51,946 bases of DNA, taken from assembly GCA_029862185.1 (NCBI GenBank), contig JAOTXX010000023.1, positions 1 through 51,946 on the forward strand, given 5' to 3'. Below, piece by piece: positions 24,305-33,518 of the stretch. The translations under genes and the position numbers were made by a program. The stretch comes from Myxococcales bacterium. GTDB lineage: Bacteria > Myxococcota_A > Polyangia > Polyangiales > Houyiibacteriaceae. The notes under the pieces were generated by a model. It ran no database searches. It was given only the letters and a program-made list of their open reading frames with translations, and was not told where the DNA came from. Position 1 is the first letter of the stretch, and the number at the start of each line of letters is the position of its first letter.

Positions 24305-25804
24305 TCAGTCCGCCATCGTCCAGCCGGTGCCCTCGGGGCCGTCCAGCAGCTCCACCCCCAGTGCTGCGAGCTCGTCCCGAATCCGATCCGCTTCGCTGAA
24401 ATCTTTGGATTTTCTCGCGTCGCTCCGGTCCGCGATTCGCCGTTCGATGTCGGCGGCTTCCAAGCCGGACGCTCTGGCCCTTCGGTCACGGATTCGAAGA
24501 AGAACCACGTCTGCCGACTCGGCGCCAAGCCCGAGCTCGGCTTCCAGGGCGCCGAACCCGGCCTTGGCCCAGTCCACCGAGTTGCGGGGAGCCTTTCCTT
24601 TTTTTCTCGTCGCCTCGTCGCAGAGCTCGTTCACGGCCTTGAGGAAGTCAGCCAGCTTGGCGAGCGCGACCGGCATGTTGAGATCGTCGTCCAGCGACTC
24701 GCGCAGCGCGGCGCTGAAGCCCGCAATCTCCGGAGAGCTGGGCGCGCCGCTGTCGGACACTCGCTTCGGCGGAAGCCCTTCTAACCTCTGCTTCGTCTTG
24801 TATAGATACGCGACCCGCCGCTCAGCTTCCTCGAACTGCGGGAAGCCGGTTACGTTGCCGGCTTCGTCGAGGGTCCAGTCGAGGCTGAGCGGGGCTCGGT
24901 AGTGCACCGTCATCATGAAGTAACGGATCGCCTCGGGCTCGATGCGATCAAAGAGATCGCGCGCTGTGAAGAAGTTGCCGAGGCTCTTGCTCATCTTCTC
25001 CTTGTCCACTTCGACGAATCCGTTGTGCATCCAGCATCTCGAAAAGGGTTTCCCCGTGGCGGCCTCACTTTGGGCGATCTCGTTTTCGTGGTGCGGGAAC
25101 ACTAGGTCGAGTCCGCCGCCGTGCAGGTCCAGCGTGTCGCCAAGGTGCTTCATCGACATCGCTGAGCACTCGATATGCCAGCCGGGGCGACCGCGTCCCC
25201 AGGGGCTTTCCCAACCCCAGGCGTCGTTTGCGCTCCTCTTCCAAAGAGCGAAGTCCGCGGGATGCCGTTTGCGCGCGGTCTGTGCGTCGTCGAGCCGGTC
25301 GCTCGCACCGACCTTCATTTTGCCGAGGTCACGGTGGCTGAGCTTGCCGTATTGGGGGAACGACTCGACCGAGAAATAGACGTCGCCATCCGCAACGTAG
25401 GCGTGCCCGCCGTCGATCAGGCGTTGCACCAAGGCAAGGATGTCTTCGAGGTGCGTACTGACGCGCGGCTCGATGTCTGGGTCGAGGTTTCCGAGCCGGT
25501 GCATGTCCTCCGAATAGGCCGCGGCGAAGCGCGTCGCGAGCTCGGTCGGCTCAGTTCCGGTTTCTGCGGCACGCTTGAGGATCTTGTCGTCCACGTCCGT
25601 GATGTTCCGAACGTACGTGACCTTCATGCCATCGCTGCGCAGGTGCCGAACCAGCACGTCGTACACGACGTAGCAACGAGCATGGCCCAGGTGAGCGTAG
25701 TCGTAGACCGTGGGGCCGCAGACGTAGACGCGGGCGTGGTTGGGGTCGGCTGGCTCGAAGGGCTCCTTTTGGCCCGTCAGGGTGTTGTACAGGCGTACGT
25801 TCAT
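24305..25804 (-). CDS. cysS: Cysteinyl-tRNA synthetase
   Basis: Class I synthetase, 499 residues from the ATG at 25804 (MNVRLYNTLTGQKEPFEP, matching family N-termini); an in-frame TTG 39 bases upstream is less likely. Zinc Cys29 in YVCGPTVYDYAHLGHA and the HIGH motif HLGH (38-41) are followed by SAMSMKHLGDTLDLHGGGLD, HHENEIAQSEA and the KMSKS motif EKMSKSLGNF. The C-terminal anticodon-binding region (SDARKSKDFSEADRIRDELA) is normal. It charges tRNA-Cys. It is divergent from hisD with 83 bases between. Confidence 0.97.
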   Translation of the reverse strand: MNVRLYNTLTGQKEPFEPADPNHARVYVCGPTVYDYAHLGHARCYVVYDVLVRHLRSDGMKVTYVRNITDVDDKILKRAAETGTEPTELATRFAAAYSEDMHRLGNLDPDIEPRVSTHLEDILALVQRLIDGGHAYVADGDVYFSVESFPQYGKLSHRDLGKMKVGASDRLDDAQTARKRHPADFALWKRSANDAWGWESPWGRGRPGWHIECSAMSMKHLGDTLDLHGGGLDLVFPHHENEIAQSEAATGKPFSRCWMHNGFVEVDKEKMSKSLGNFFTARDLFDRIEPEAIRYFMMTVHYRAPLSLDWTLDEAGNVTGFPQFEEAERRVAYLYKTKQRLEGLPPKRVSDSGAPSSPEIAGFSAALRESLDDDLNMPVALAKLADFLKAVNELCDEATRKKGKAPRNSVDWAKAGFGALEAELGLGAESADVVLLRIRDRRARASGLEAADIERRIADRSDARKSKDFSEADRIRDELAALGVELLDGPEGTGWTMAD

Positions 25805-25873
25805 GATCGGCGAAGTCTGAGCACTTTCCGGCCCGGAGGGCAAGGTTGCGAGGTTGACCCCGATGTTACGCCC

Positions 25874-25885
25874 GCTAGAACTAGC
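25874..25885. promoter_or_regulatory. Palindrome directly before the hisD start
   Basis: GCTAG-aa-CTAGC ends two bases before the hisD ATG, where a ribosome-binding site is expected. No other Shine-Dalgarno is evident there. It may be an operator shared with the divergent cysS gene or a small hairpin that limits initiation. Its regulatory role is inferred only from symmetry and position. Confidence 0.3.
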
Positions 25886-25887
25886 AA

Positions 25888-27159
25888 ATGCTCACGATCT
25901 ACGAACAGGGCCAACCGGGCTACGAAGACAAGTTAGCGTCTTTGAGCCGGCGTGGCGACGAAGATCTCGCCCGCGTCGAGCCCGACGTGCGCGCGATTCT
26001 CGATGCGGTTCGTGAGCGCGGCGACGAGGCGGTTCTCGAATACACGGAGCGCTTCGATCGCAGGCGCCCGCCGTCACTCGTGTTGAATCGTAACGCATGG
26101 TTGAGGGAGGCGCGCGCGGTCGATCCCGCCATCCGCGAGGCCTTGGCCGCGGCAGCCGAGCGGATTCGGCGCTACCACGAGCATCAGCGGGACTCGGGGT
26201 TTCGCTATGAAGAAGATGGCATCGAGCTCGGTCAGCGCGTGAAGCCCGTGGCTGCGGCGGCCGTATACGCGCCGGGTGGCAAAGCCCGCTATCCATCCAC
26301 GGTATTGATGACTGCGATTCCAGCGACCGTTGCTGGGGTCGAACGCATCGTGTTGATCACGCCCAATCCGACTCCCGAGATCTTAGCGGCTGCGGACGTT
26401 GCCGGTGTGACCGAGGTGGTCGACGCGGGCGGAGCGCAAGCCATTGCGGCGGTCGCCTATGGCACTGAGTCGATTCCCCGTGTCGACAAGGTCGTCGGTC
26501 CGGGCAACATCTACGTCGCCTGCGCAAAGCGGCTCGTGTTCGGCGTCGTCGACATCGACTCGATCGCCGGCCCGAGTGAGATCCTGATCGTGGCGGACGA
26601 TGACGCGAACCCAGAGATCGTCGCCGCGGACCTCTTGTCGCAGGCGGAGCACGACGAGGCAGCCTATCCACTTGCCGTCGTCCTCTCTCGCGCCCAGGCG
26701 GACGCGGTGGATGCCGCCTTGGAACGACAACTCGCGTCGCTTCCGCGAAAAGCGATCGCCGAGGCGTCCGTGCGCAACAACGGCTACTGCTTCATCGTCA
26801 ACGATCTCGAAGAGGCAGGCCGAGCTGCCACCGCGCTTGCAGCCGAGCACTTGAGCCTTGCTGTCGCAGATTCCGAAGCGATGCTTGGAAGAATTGGGGC
26901 CGCCGGCGCTATCTTCCTCGGCTACCACACGCCGGAAGCCGCCGGCGACTACGCGGCCGGTCCCAGTCACGTGCTGCCGACCGGTGGCGCCGTGCGTTTT
27001 GCGTCCCCGTTGGGCGTCTACGATTTCGTCGTCAGGTCGTCACTCATTCGCTACTCTCAGGCCGCGATCACTCGCCAAGCCGATCTCCTCGAGGGGCTCG
27101 CTCGGCTAGAGGGGTTGGAAGCGCATGCGCGCGCAGTCGCCCTCCGAAGAGCGAAGTGA
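25888..27159 (+). CDS. hisD: Histidinol dehydrogenase
   Basis: 423 residues catalysing the last two oxidations of histidine synthesis, histidinol to histidine, with NAD and zinc. Family blocks are VKPVAAAAVYAPGGKARYPS, KVVGPGNIYVACAKR, DSIAGPSEILIVADD, the zinc/catalytic SQAEHDE, NNGYCFIVND, AAEHLSL and GPSHVLPTGGAVRF, with a C-terminal EAHARAV. Length is normal. No other his gene is in the window, so the pathway is dispersed. It overlaps ttcA by 4 nt and heads a five-gene plus-strand run. Confidence 0.97.
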   Translation: MLTIYEQGQPGYEDKLASLSRRGDEDLARVEPDVRAILDAVRERGDEAVLEYTERFDRRRPPSLVLNRNAWLREARAVDPAIREALAAAAERIRRYHEHQRDSGFRYEEDGIELGQRVKPVAAAAVYAPGGKARYPSTVLMTAIPATVAGVERIVLITPNPTPEILAAADVAGVTEVVDAGGAQAIAAVAYGTESIPRVDKVVGPGNIYVACAKRLVFGVVDIDSIAGPSEILIVADDDANPEIVAADLLSQAEHDEAAYPLAVVLSRAQADAVDAALERQLASLPRKAIAEASVRNNGYCFIVNDLEEAGRAATALAAEHLSLAVADSEAMLGRIGAAGAIFLGYHTPEAAGDYAAGPSHVLPTGGAVRFASPLGVYDFVVRSSLIRYSQAAITRQADLLEGLARLEGLEAHARAVALRRAK

Positions 27160-27953
27160 CCGAGGGCCTTGCAGCCTCGGCGCTTCACGAGTACCCATCC
27201 CACGTGGCTCAGGCTACGTTGGAGAAGCGACTCGCTCGCGAGATGGGGCAATGTATTGCGGACTTTGGGCTGATTGTGCCCGGCGACCGCGTGATGGTCG
27301 CGATCAGTGGCGGCAAGGACAGCTATACCCTGCTGCACCTCTTGGAGCGGGCGCGCCAACGCGCGCCGGTGCCGTTCGAGCTCATTGCGGTGCACCTCGA
27401 TCAAGGCCAGCCTGGGTATGACGGGACGTCGCTCGAGGCCTGGTTGCTCGCGCAGGGCCATGCGCACCAAATCATTCGCAAGGACACCTATCAACTGGTG
27501 ACCGAGCGCATCCCCGAGGGCCAGACCTACTGCAGCCTCTGCTCGCGGTTTCGGAGAGGCATCCTCTACAACGCTGCGGAGAGACTCGGATGCACGAAAA
27601 TCGCGCTCGGACATCATCGTGACGACGCGATCGAAACGCTCATGTTGAACATGATGTTCAATGGGTCGCTCAGCGCGATGCCGGCGAAGCTCGTGAGCGA
27701 CGACGGACGCAACACGGTGATTCGTCCGCTGCTCTACTCCTCGGAGCGGGACATTGCGGCATACTCCCGCTACTTGGACTTCCCCATCATTCCTTGCAAC
27801 CTCTGCGGCTCGCAGGAAAACCTTTGGCGACAGCAAGTCAAGGAGCTTCTCGACGACCTCGAAAAGCGCGCCCCAGAAGTGCGCCAAAGCATGCTTGCCG
27901 CATTGAAGAACGTTCGCATGACCCACCTCTTGGGAGGCACTGAGGTCGGATGA
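27156..27953 (+). CDS. ttcA: tRNA 2-thiocytidine biosynthesis protein TtcA
   Basis: 265-residue PP-loop ATPase of the TtcA/TtuA superfamily, which thiolates cytidine 32 of some tRNAs with an iron-sulfur cluster. The PP-loop is AISGGKDSYTLLHLL. Cluster Cys are in TYCSLCSRFRRG and ACNLCGSQ-like IPCNLCGSQENLW. LGHHRDDAIETLMLNMMFNG is also characteristic. The GTG start overlaps the hisD stop, and the gene overlaps the next by 4 nt (ATGA). Confidence 0.95.
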   Translation: MTEGLAASALHEYPSHVAQATLEKRLAREMGQCIADFGLIVPGDRVMVAISGGKDSYTLLHLLERARQRAPVPFELIAVHLDQGQPGYDGTSLEAWLLAQGHAHQIIRKDTYQLVTERIPEGQTYCSLCSRFRRGILYNAAERLGCTKIALGHHRDDAIETLMLNMMFNGSLSAMPAKLVSDDGRNTVIRPLLYSSERDIAAYSRYLDFPIIPCNLCGSQENLWRQQVKELLDDLEKRAPEVRQSMLAALKNVRMTHLLGGTEVG

Positions 27954-29050
27954 CACGGTGGACGGCCCTGTTTGCTTGGCTCGTGGTGCTGACGGTCTCG
28001 GCGGAGGTGTCGGCACAGGAGATCAACATCGAGCGCTTCCGGCCTTCGCTCGACCGTTTTGGTTTTCTCGGTTTCAACGGTAGCGGGACGTTGGGGCACG
28101 CTCGCTACAATCTTGGCCTCTCCACCTGGTACTCCAACCGTCCCCTGCGCATTCGGTACGCCGATGGAACTGGCGATCAGCTCATCGACAATCGCCTGAC
28201 CGGTGATCTGTTCTTCGAGGTCGGGCTCTTCGGTCGCTGGTCACTCGCGTTGGAAGTGCCGCTGGTTCTCTATCAGAACGGGGAGACCGTGGACCCCACG
28301 AACGGCCCGAGGTCGTTCACCGGATTTGCTGTCGAGGACCCGCGGTTCACGACCAAGGTTCGGTTCTTCGGAGAGAAGACCGAGCAAACCCAGAACCGTC
28401 CCGATGGTCCGGGCATGGCTCTCTTGCTCACGTTGCCGATTCCGATCGGAAGCTCGAGCTTTTACGCGAGCGAAGGCCAGTTCTCGTTCGACGCGCAGCT
28501 GCTCGCCGACTTTCATCTCCTCGGCACGGGCGCAGGCATGATGCTGGGTTGGCGCTATCGGGTGAGCCCACGCAGCTTCGGCGTCGACACCCTGGGCCAG
28601 GAGTTTCAGTATGGCTTCTCGCTGAAGCCGCCGATTCCTCCGGCGAAGGACCTCTTCGGGCTTCTCGAGCTCCGCGGCACCACTTCGTTTCGGGGAAAGA
28701 GCACAAATACGCTCGAAGGCGACATCGGCGTCCGCTGGACCAAGAACCAAGTGACGATGACCGCCGCGATCGGTATGGGTTTCGTCCGAGGTCTCGGCCA
28801 ACCGCGCTTTCGCGCAATCCTCGGTGTCTCCTGGTCTCCGCAAACCGACGATCTGGACGCTGACGGTATTCCGGATTCGCGCGACGAGTGCCCGCGACTC
28901 CCCGAAGACGTCGATGGTTTCGAGGACGCCGACGGCTGTATGGATCCAGACAACGACAACGACTTCATCCCCGACGCAGACGACAAATGCCCCAACGAGG
29001 AGGCGATCGAAGGACGGGACGTGGATGAGGATGGGTGCACGGACCCGTAG
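27950..29050 (+). CDS. Outer-membrane beta-barrel protein with TSP3-type Ca repeats
   Basis: 366 residues. A signal peptide (1-23, ending VSAQE) is followed by about 280 residues of alternating hydrophobic strands rich in aromatic residues (FFEVGLFGRWSLALEVPLVL, FRAILGVSWSPQ), typical of a barrel. The last ~70 residues are thrombospondin type-3 calcium repeats (DLDADGIPDSRDECP, DPDNDNDFIPDADDKCP, DVDEDGCTDP). In related proteins an OmpA peptidoglycan-binding domain follows such repeats; here the protein ends at the repeats. It overlaps ttcA by 4 nt and the lipoprotein gene by about 20 nt. Confidence 0.85.
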   Translation: MTRWTALFAWLVVLTVSAEVSAQEINIERFRPSLDRFGFLGFNGSGTLGHARYNLGLSTWYSNRPLRIRYADGTGDQLIDNRLTGDLFFEVGLFGRWSLALEVPLVLYQNGETVDPTNGPRSFTGFAVEDPRFTTKVRFFGEKTEQTQNRPDGPGMALLLTLPIPIGSSSFYASEGQFSFDAQLLADFHLLGTGAGMMLGWRYRVSPRSFGVDTLGQEFQYGFSLKPPIPPAKDLFGLLELRGTTSFRGKSTNTLEGDIGVRWTKNQVTMTAAIGMGFVRGLGQPRFRAILGVSWSPQTDDLDADGIPDSRDECPRLPEDVDGFEDADGCMDPDNDNDFIPDADDKCPNEEAIEGRDVDEDGCTDP

Positions 29051-29747
29051 GGGAGGGGGAGGGGCAGTGCCAGCGTCAGCGACAGTGCCAGCGACAGTGC
29101 CAGCGGCAGTGCCAGCGACAGTGCCGGTGGCGGTGTCAGCGGTCGTGTCAGTGTGCGTACTGTTCGCTGGATGTACCCCGCAAGGCGACCCCGGGATTGG
29201 GACTGGCTTTGTGGACGACTTCGAGCGAGCCCCGATCGGAACTGCGTACAAGCAGACCGGGGGGAACTGGCGAATCGAAGCGGGGGAGCTTCGTGTGCAG
29301 GGGGCGAAGAATCACCCGCTCTGGCTCTTGCGGACGCTTCCCCGCGACGTGCGGGTCGAGTTCGACGCGCGAAGCGAGAGCCCCGAAGGAGACATCAAAG
29401 TCGAGATTTTCGGCGATGGAGCGTCTTACGCGAAAGGCGATAGCTATACGGCGACGAGCTATGTCATCATCTTCGGAGGTTGGAACAACTCGACAAACGT
29501 GTTGGCTCGCATGGATGAGCACGGTCGCGATCGAGTCGTCGGCGAGCCCCGAAAAGTCGAGCCCGGGAGGGTCTACCGGTTCCGAATCGAGCGAATCGAT
29601 AGCGCTCTGACCGTCTGGGTGGATGACGCAGTCCTACTGCAAATGGACGATTCGGAGCCTTTGAAAGGCCGGGGACACGACCATTTCGGCTTCAATAACT
29701 GGCAATCTGAGCTGTTTTTCGACAATTTGAAGGTCACACCGCTCTGA
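29031..29747 (+). CDS. Lipoprotein with concanavalin-like beta-sandwich domain
   Basis: 238 residues from the ATG at 29031, inside the end of the previous gene. Arg-rich residues are followed by an Ala/Val/Pro stretch and the lipobox LFAGC (Cys at codon 29172), so it is a lipoprotein. The stretch before the lipobox is encoded by 12-bp tandem repeats (29083-29130), and several in-frame GTG codons there could also start translation. The mature part (VDDFERAPIG, NWRIEAGELRV, FGFNNWQSELFFDNLKV) has the layout of LamG/DUF1080-like jelly-roll domains that bind carbohydrate or matrix. No catalytic residues were identified. Confidence 0.8.
   Translation: MGARTRRGGGGAVPASATVPATVPAAVPATVPVAVSAVVSVCVLFAGCTPQGDPGIGTGFVDDFERAPIGTAYKQTGGNWRIEAGELRVQGAKNHPLWLLRTLPRDVRVEFDARSESPEGDIKVEIFGDGASYAKGDSYTATSYVIIFGGWNNSTNVLARMDEHGRDRVVGEPRKVEPGRVYRFRIERIDSALTVWVDDAVLLQMDDSEPLKGRGHDHFGFNNWQSELFFDNLKVTPL
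29083..29130 (+). repeat. Tandem 12-bp repeat in a signal-peptide-coding region
   Basis: Four tandem units of cagtgccagcgR (29083, 29095, 29107, 29119; the last diverged) are preceded by a partial unit at 29065-29075. Each unit adds a Val-Pro-Ala-Thr/Ala step to the hydrophobic leader of the lipoprotein. Twelve bases keep the frame, so unit loss or gain changes only leader length. Confidence 0.85.
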
Positions 29748-29757
29748 CGGTGGGGTC

Positions 29758-30645
29758 ATGACGCCAAAAGAATTCGAGATCATGTTGTCTGACGCCGAGG
29801 TTCAGCTCTCGCGCATCAAGCATCTCTATGAGCAGTGGTTTCAAGGTATCGAGCGGATCGAGCCGCAGATCCCGCGAAAGCAATTCGACCGTGCGCTTCA
29901 CGCCCTTCGCAAGGAGCAACCCAGAAATACCGCGATTCGATTTCGCTTTCAGACCTTGATCCAGCGCTACACGACGCTCCAGACCTACTGGCGTCGCATC
30001 GGACGTCAGATCGAAGAGGGAACATATCGCCGCGACCTGCTCCGAGCCAGGCGTCGACGCGAAGCCGGGCGCGTGGAGCGAGAGGAAGAACGGCTGCGTC
30101 GAAGCAGCGGGCCGGTCCAGCTCGATCCAAACGCCGACGTCAACATGGATCAGCTCATCGCCGAAGCGAGTGAGCGGATCGACGAGCTCAAACGGGCGCC
30201 CGTGGTCGAGGCAAATGCAGCGGCCGCCGATGCGGAAGAGACGACCACGACCCTGCAGAACATCCGCGCGCAGCGCGCACGACCGCCGGCTCCCCCAAAG
30301 CCCCAAGCCCCCGCTGCGCGGTTCTCGAAACCGAAATCACGTCGACCTGCCACGACGAAGGAAACGCCAAACACGGCATCATCCGCAAATCGTCGCGCGC
30401 CACCGGAAATCGCCGCGCGTTCCAAAGGGCCCGGTGAGGCCAGGATGCGCCAAATCTACGAAAGTTACGTGGAGGCCAAACGGAGCAACAACGAGCGTAC
30501 CGACAAGATCGACTATGAGCGGGTCGCAAAGAGCCTGAAGAAGATGGTTCCCGTGCTCGACCGAAAGCACAAGGGCAAGCGCATCGATTTCAAGGTCGTC
30601 GTGAAGGATGGCAAGGTCGGCATCAAGCCGGTCGTGAAGAAGTAG
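29758..30645 (+). CDS. Coiled-coil protein of a myxobacterial conserved family
   Basis: 295 residues without signal peptide or membrane segment. The N-terminal helical part (about 1-115; MTPKEFEIMLSDAEVQLSRI, LHALRKEQPRNTAIRFRFQT) is followed by a charged coil and a Pro/Ala/Arg linker. The final domain (MRQIYESYVEAKRSNNERTD, IDYERVAKSLKKMVPVL) resembles what I recall as the MXAN_5187 C-terminal domain. Its function is unknown. It starts 10 bases after the lipoprotein gene and its last 23 bases overlap hflX tail to tail. The family name rests on memory. Confidence 0.72.
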   Translation: MTPKEFEIMLSDAEVQLSRIKHLYEQWFQGIERIEPQIPRKQFDRALHALRKEQPRNTAIRFRFQTLIQRYTTLQTYWRRIGRQIEEGTYRRDLLRARRRREAGRVEREEERLRRSSGPVQLDPNADVNMDQLIAEASERIDELKRAPVVEANAAAADAEETTTTLQNIRAQRARPPAPPKPQAPAARFSKPKSRRPATTKETPNTASSANRRAPPEIAARSKGPGEARMRQIYESYVEAKRSNNERTDKIDYERVAKSLKKMVPVLDRKHKGKRIDFKVVVKDGKVGIKPVVKK

Positions 30646-32293
30646 GCTCGTCCGCTTGCAGCATGGGGTGCGAGACCTCGATGCGATTTTCGATCGCTTC
30701 TTCGAGTACGCCGAGGGTGCTGCGGTCCAGCGCGCTGACCGGAACTCCACGGTCACCGAGGGTTGCGCAGGGTGTATCTAGCTTGTCGCATTTGTTGAAG
30801 ACGAGGATTCGCGGAACTCGCTCGAGCCCCAGGTCGACCAAGAGCTTCTCCGTGGTTTCGATGTGCTCGCTCCGGCAGGGGTCCGATGCGTCGATCACGT
30901 GCAGCAAGAGGTCCGCGTCTTGCGTTTCGTCGAAAGTAGCGCGGAAGGCGGCGAACAAATCCTTCGGCAAGTCACGGATGAAACCGACGGTGTCGGTCAT
31001 GATGATATCGCGCCCCGAGGGAAGCCGTCTGGTCCGCGAGCGGGTGTCGAGCGTTGCGAAGAGCTTGTCCTCGGCGATCACTTCACTACCCGTCAGCGCG
31101 TTGAGGAGCGTGCTCTTGCCCGCATTCGTATAGCCGACGATCGCCACAGTCGGTATCCCGCTCCTTTTTCGACGCGCACGCCGCTGCTCTCGCTGCCGCC
31201 CAAGCTGCTTGAGCTGCGACTGGAGGCGCGTGATGCGTTCCCGTGCCCGGCGCCGCCCAACTTCGAGCTTCGTCTCGCCCGGTCCACGACCGCCAATCCC
31301 CCCGGTCAGGCGTGACAGAGCGTCGTCGCGTTGTCCTAGGCGCGGCAGAAGGTACTTCATCTGCGCGAGCTCAACCTGCAGCTTGCCGTCGCTGCTTTCG
31401 GCGTGCTGCGCAAAAATATCGAGGATCAGCTGCGTGCGATCGACCACCTTGAGATCGGTCATTCGCGCGATGTTGTTGGCTTGTGCGGGCCGAAGGTCGC
31501 AGTCGAAAATCAGCGTTTCCGCATCGAGCTGCATCGATCGGATCACCACGTCTTCGAGCTTGCCGCGGCCGAGGGCATAGCGAGAATCCACCTGATCACG
31601 CACTTGGAGCACGCGATCGGCGACCTCGACACCCGCCGTGCGAGCCAGCTCCTCGAGCTCTCGAAGCGAATCCTCTGCCTGGCCGGCGCTTCGCTTGTCG
31701 CAAACGTGGACGAGGATGGCGCGACCGTCTTTGGCAGCGACTCCACGTGCCCGTGCGGCACGGGCAAACTCCTGCTCCAGCGTTGCGATGATCTCGGCCG
31801 GGTTGTCCCGGGCTTTCGCATAGGGAATGGGTCCGAACGTTTGGAACGGGGGCTCGTTGCTGTCGTCGACGACTGGGAAGTTGTGGCCGTAGTACAGGCA
31901 GAGCGCCCGCTCTTCACCAGGGGCCAGGCAGATCGCGACCACCATGTCGAGGTGGAGCCGCGTGAGGTCGACCAAATCGTCCCGGCTCAGGGGCTCGTTG
32001 CGCAGGTGCGTGTGAATCAGCCGCTGGCCCCGTAGCCTCCCGGCACCGGCTCGCATACGACCGAGGTCGGGCAACATGAGCTTGGATGCATCCCCCAAGA
32101 TGACGTGGTGTACTGCTCCGCGGCGGTCGACGAGCACCCCGACTTGTCTCCCCGTGGCATGCGAGACCCCGACGAGCGCTCGGGTCAAATCCGGCGTAGT
32201 CAGTCGATCGAGCGGCACCTTGCGCCGGTAAATCCGCTGCAATGCCTTCGTTTCCGAAGGACTGAGCCCACTCGTGTCGCCGTAGATCTCCAA
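30623..32293 (-). CDS. hflX: Ribosome-associated GTPase HflX, long N-terminal form
   Basis: 556 residues. The HflX core is intact: an N-terminal domain with [19 protein letters not shown], the Gly-rich linker [19 protein letters not shown] (331-349), then GTPase motifs G1 GYTNAGKST (387-395), G3 DTVG (434-437) and G4 NKCD (500-503). HflX splits stalled ribosomes after stress. About 180 residues precede the usual HflX start, as in long forms seen in several deltaproteobacteria; this part has no motif I can name. The start is TTG at 32293 with GAGG about 6 bases upstream. nagZ is 54 bp upstream on the same strand. Confidence 0.95.
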   Translation of the reverse strand: MEIYGDTSGLSPSETKALQRIYRRKVPLDRLTTPDLTRALVGVSHATGRQVGVLVDRRGAVHHVILGDASKLMLPDLGRMRAGAGRLRGQRLIHTHLRNEPLSRDDLVDLTRLHLDMVVAICLAPGEERALCLYYGHNFPVVDDSNEPPFQTFGPIPYAKARDNPAEIIATLEQEFARAARARGVAAKDGRAILVHVCDKRSAGQAEDSLRELEELARTAGVEVADRVLQVRDQVDSRYALGRGKLEDVVIRSMQLDAETLIFDCDLRPAQANNIARMTDLKVVDRTQLILDIFAQHAESSDGKLQVELAQMKYLLPRLGQRDDALSRLTGGIGGRGPGETKLEVGRRRARERITRLQSQLKQLGRQREQRRARRKRSGIPTVAIVGYTNAGKSTLLNALTGSEVIAEDKLFATLDTRSRTRRLPSGRDIIMTDTVGFIRDLPKDLFAAFRATFDETQDADLLLHVIDASDPCRSEHIETTEKLLVDLGLERVPRILVFNKCDKLDTPCATLGDRGVPVSALDRSTLGVLEEAIENRIEVSHPMLQADEPTSSRPA

Positions 32294-32347
32294 CGAAGCC
32301 TCAGCTCACCAGACCGACGGGTGCGTTTGGAATGGGATGTGGTGTGG

Positions 32348-33418
32348 TCATTCGAGTTGCTGGAGCCGCGCCCTCACGGATCGCGCTTCGGCGCTCTCTA
32401 GCGCGATTTCGAGTGGGAGGGCAGGGGGCAGCTCGACGGCCCGCCGGCGGAGCGCATTGGCGCGTGCTTGGGCTTCGGCAAGCCGAGCTCGAAACAGCTC
32501 GCTACGGTCGGCCTCGGTTGCAAGTGTTTCTCGGAGCCGCGCCGCAGCCGCGAGATCCGAACAGACCAGGAGGATGTCGCATCCAGCTTCGATCGCGAGC
32601 ACCCCGGCCTCTTCGATCGAGTAGCGATCGGTGATCGCTTTCATCTCGAGGTCGTCCGAAAACACGGCGCCCTCAAATCCGATGTCGTTGCGAAGCAGCT
32701 CGACGATCACCGCACGGGACATCGTGGCTGGAACTTCGGGGTCCACGGCTTCGAATACGACGTGTGCGGTCATCAGGGAGGGTATTCGTCCGGCCGCCGC
32801 ACGGAACGGCTGGAGCTCGACCGCCTCGAGGCGATCACTGTCGTGGCGGAGCGTCGGAAGAGCGAGGTGGCTGTCCAGATCGGTGTCGCCATGGCCCGGA
32901 AAATGCTTGCCACAGGACAAGACACCGCCGGCGCGAAGTCCGTCGGCGAAGGCAAGGGCGTGTTCGATCACGGCTCCGGGTGTCTGGCCGAACGCGCGAT
33001 CGCCAATGATCGGGTTGTTGGGGTTGGTGTCGACGTCGAGCACCGGTGCGAAATCCAAGTTGACTCCGATCGCCCGCAGCTGTCGGGCGAGGACGCTTGC
33101 TGCCTCACGCGTCAGGGGAGCGTCCGCGGCTGCCGCCAGCGTTCGCATGGCTGGCAGCTGAAGAATCGGCTCACCGAAACGCGCAACGCGACCACCTTCC
33201 TGATCCACACAAACCAAGATTGGCTTCGCAGGATCGGTTCCCTCGACGCAAGAGGTGATCAGCTCCGAAGCCTGATGCAGATCATCGATGTTCCGCTTGA
33301 ACAGGATCAATCCCGCTACGGCTTCCTCGCGCAACCAAGCTCGAATCCCGGGCGGAGCTTCTGTGCCCGCAAACCCGCAGACAATCACGTTGCCGGCCAT
33401 TCGCTCCAACTCGTTCAT
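32348..33418 (-). CDS. nagZ: Beta-N-acetylhexosaminidase NagZ (GH3)
   Basis: 356 residues from the ATG at 33418 (MNELERMAGNVIVCGF); a longer frame to 33601 adds a Ser/Arg-rich lead that overlaps the divergent pcnB. GH3 motifs are VCVDQEGGRVARF, NLDFAPVLDVD, the histidine loop KHFPGHGDTDLDSH and the nucleophile region FSDDLEMKAI. NagZ cuts GlcNAc from anhydro-muropeptides in the cytosol during wall recycling. No signal peptide is seen, consistent with that place. It probably shares a transcript with hflX. Confidence 0.95.
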   Translation of the reverse strand: MNELERMAGNVIVCGFAGTEAPPGIRAWLREEAVAGLILFKRNIDDLHQASELITSCVEGTDPAKPILVCVDQEGGRVARFGEPILQLPAMRTLAAAADAPLTREAASVLARQLRAIGVNLDFAPVLDVDTNPNNPIIGDRAFGQTPGAVIEHALAFADGLRAGGVLSCGKHFPGHGDTDLDSHLALPTLRHDSDRLEAVELQPFRAAAGRIPSLMTAHVVFEAVDPEVPATMSRAVIVELLRNDIGFEGAVFSDDLEMKAITDRYSIEEAGVLAIEAGCDILLVCSDLAAAARLRETLATEADRSELFRARLAEAQARANALRRRAVELPPALPLEIALESAEARSVRARLQQLE

Positions 33419-33518
33419 TTTGTTGGGAGACCGTAGCATTGGTCTTAGATTGCCGTCAGGACGGGTTGTTGCTACAAGAGAGCTACTACTTCTTGCCCCA
33501 CATGGGCATTGGAAACCG

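Noticed and set aside
29065-29130. CRISPR array
   Set aside because: The repeat unit is 12 bp, directly tandem without spacers, and codes a signal-peptide stretch. No cas gene is near.
28241-29251. Minus-strand frame of 336 codons
   Set aside because: It runs across the barrel and lipoprotein genes on the other strand and has no recognisable domain.
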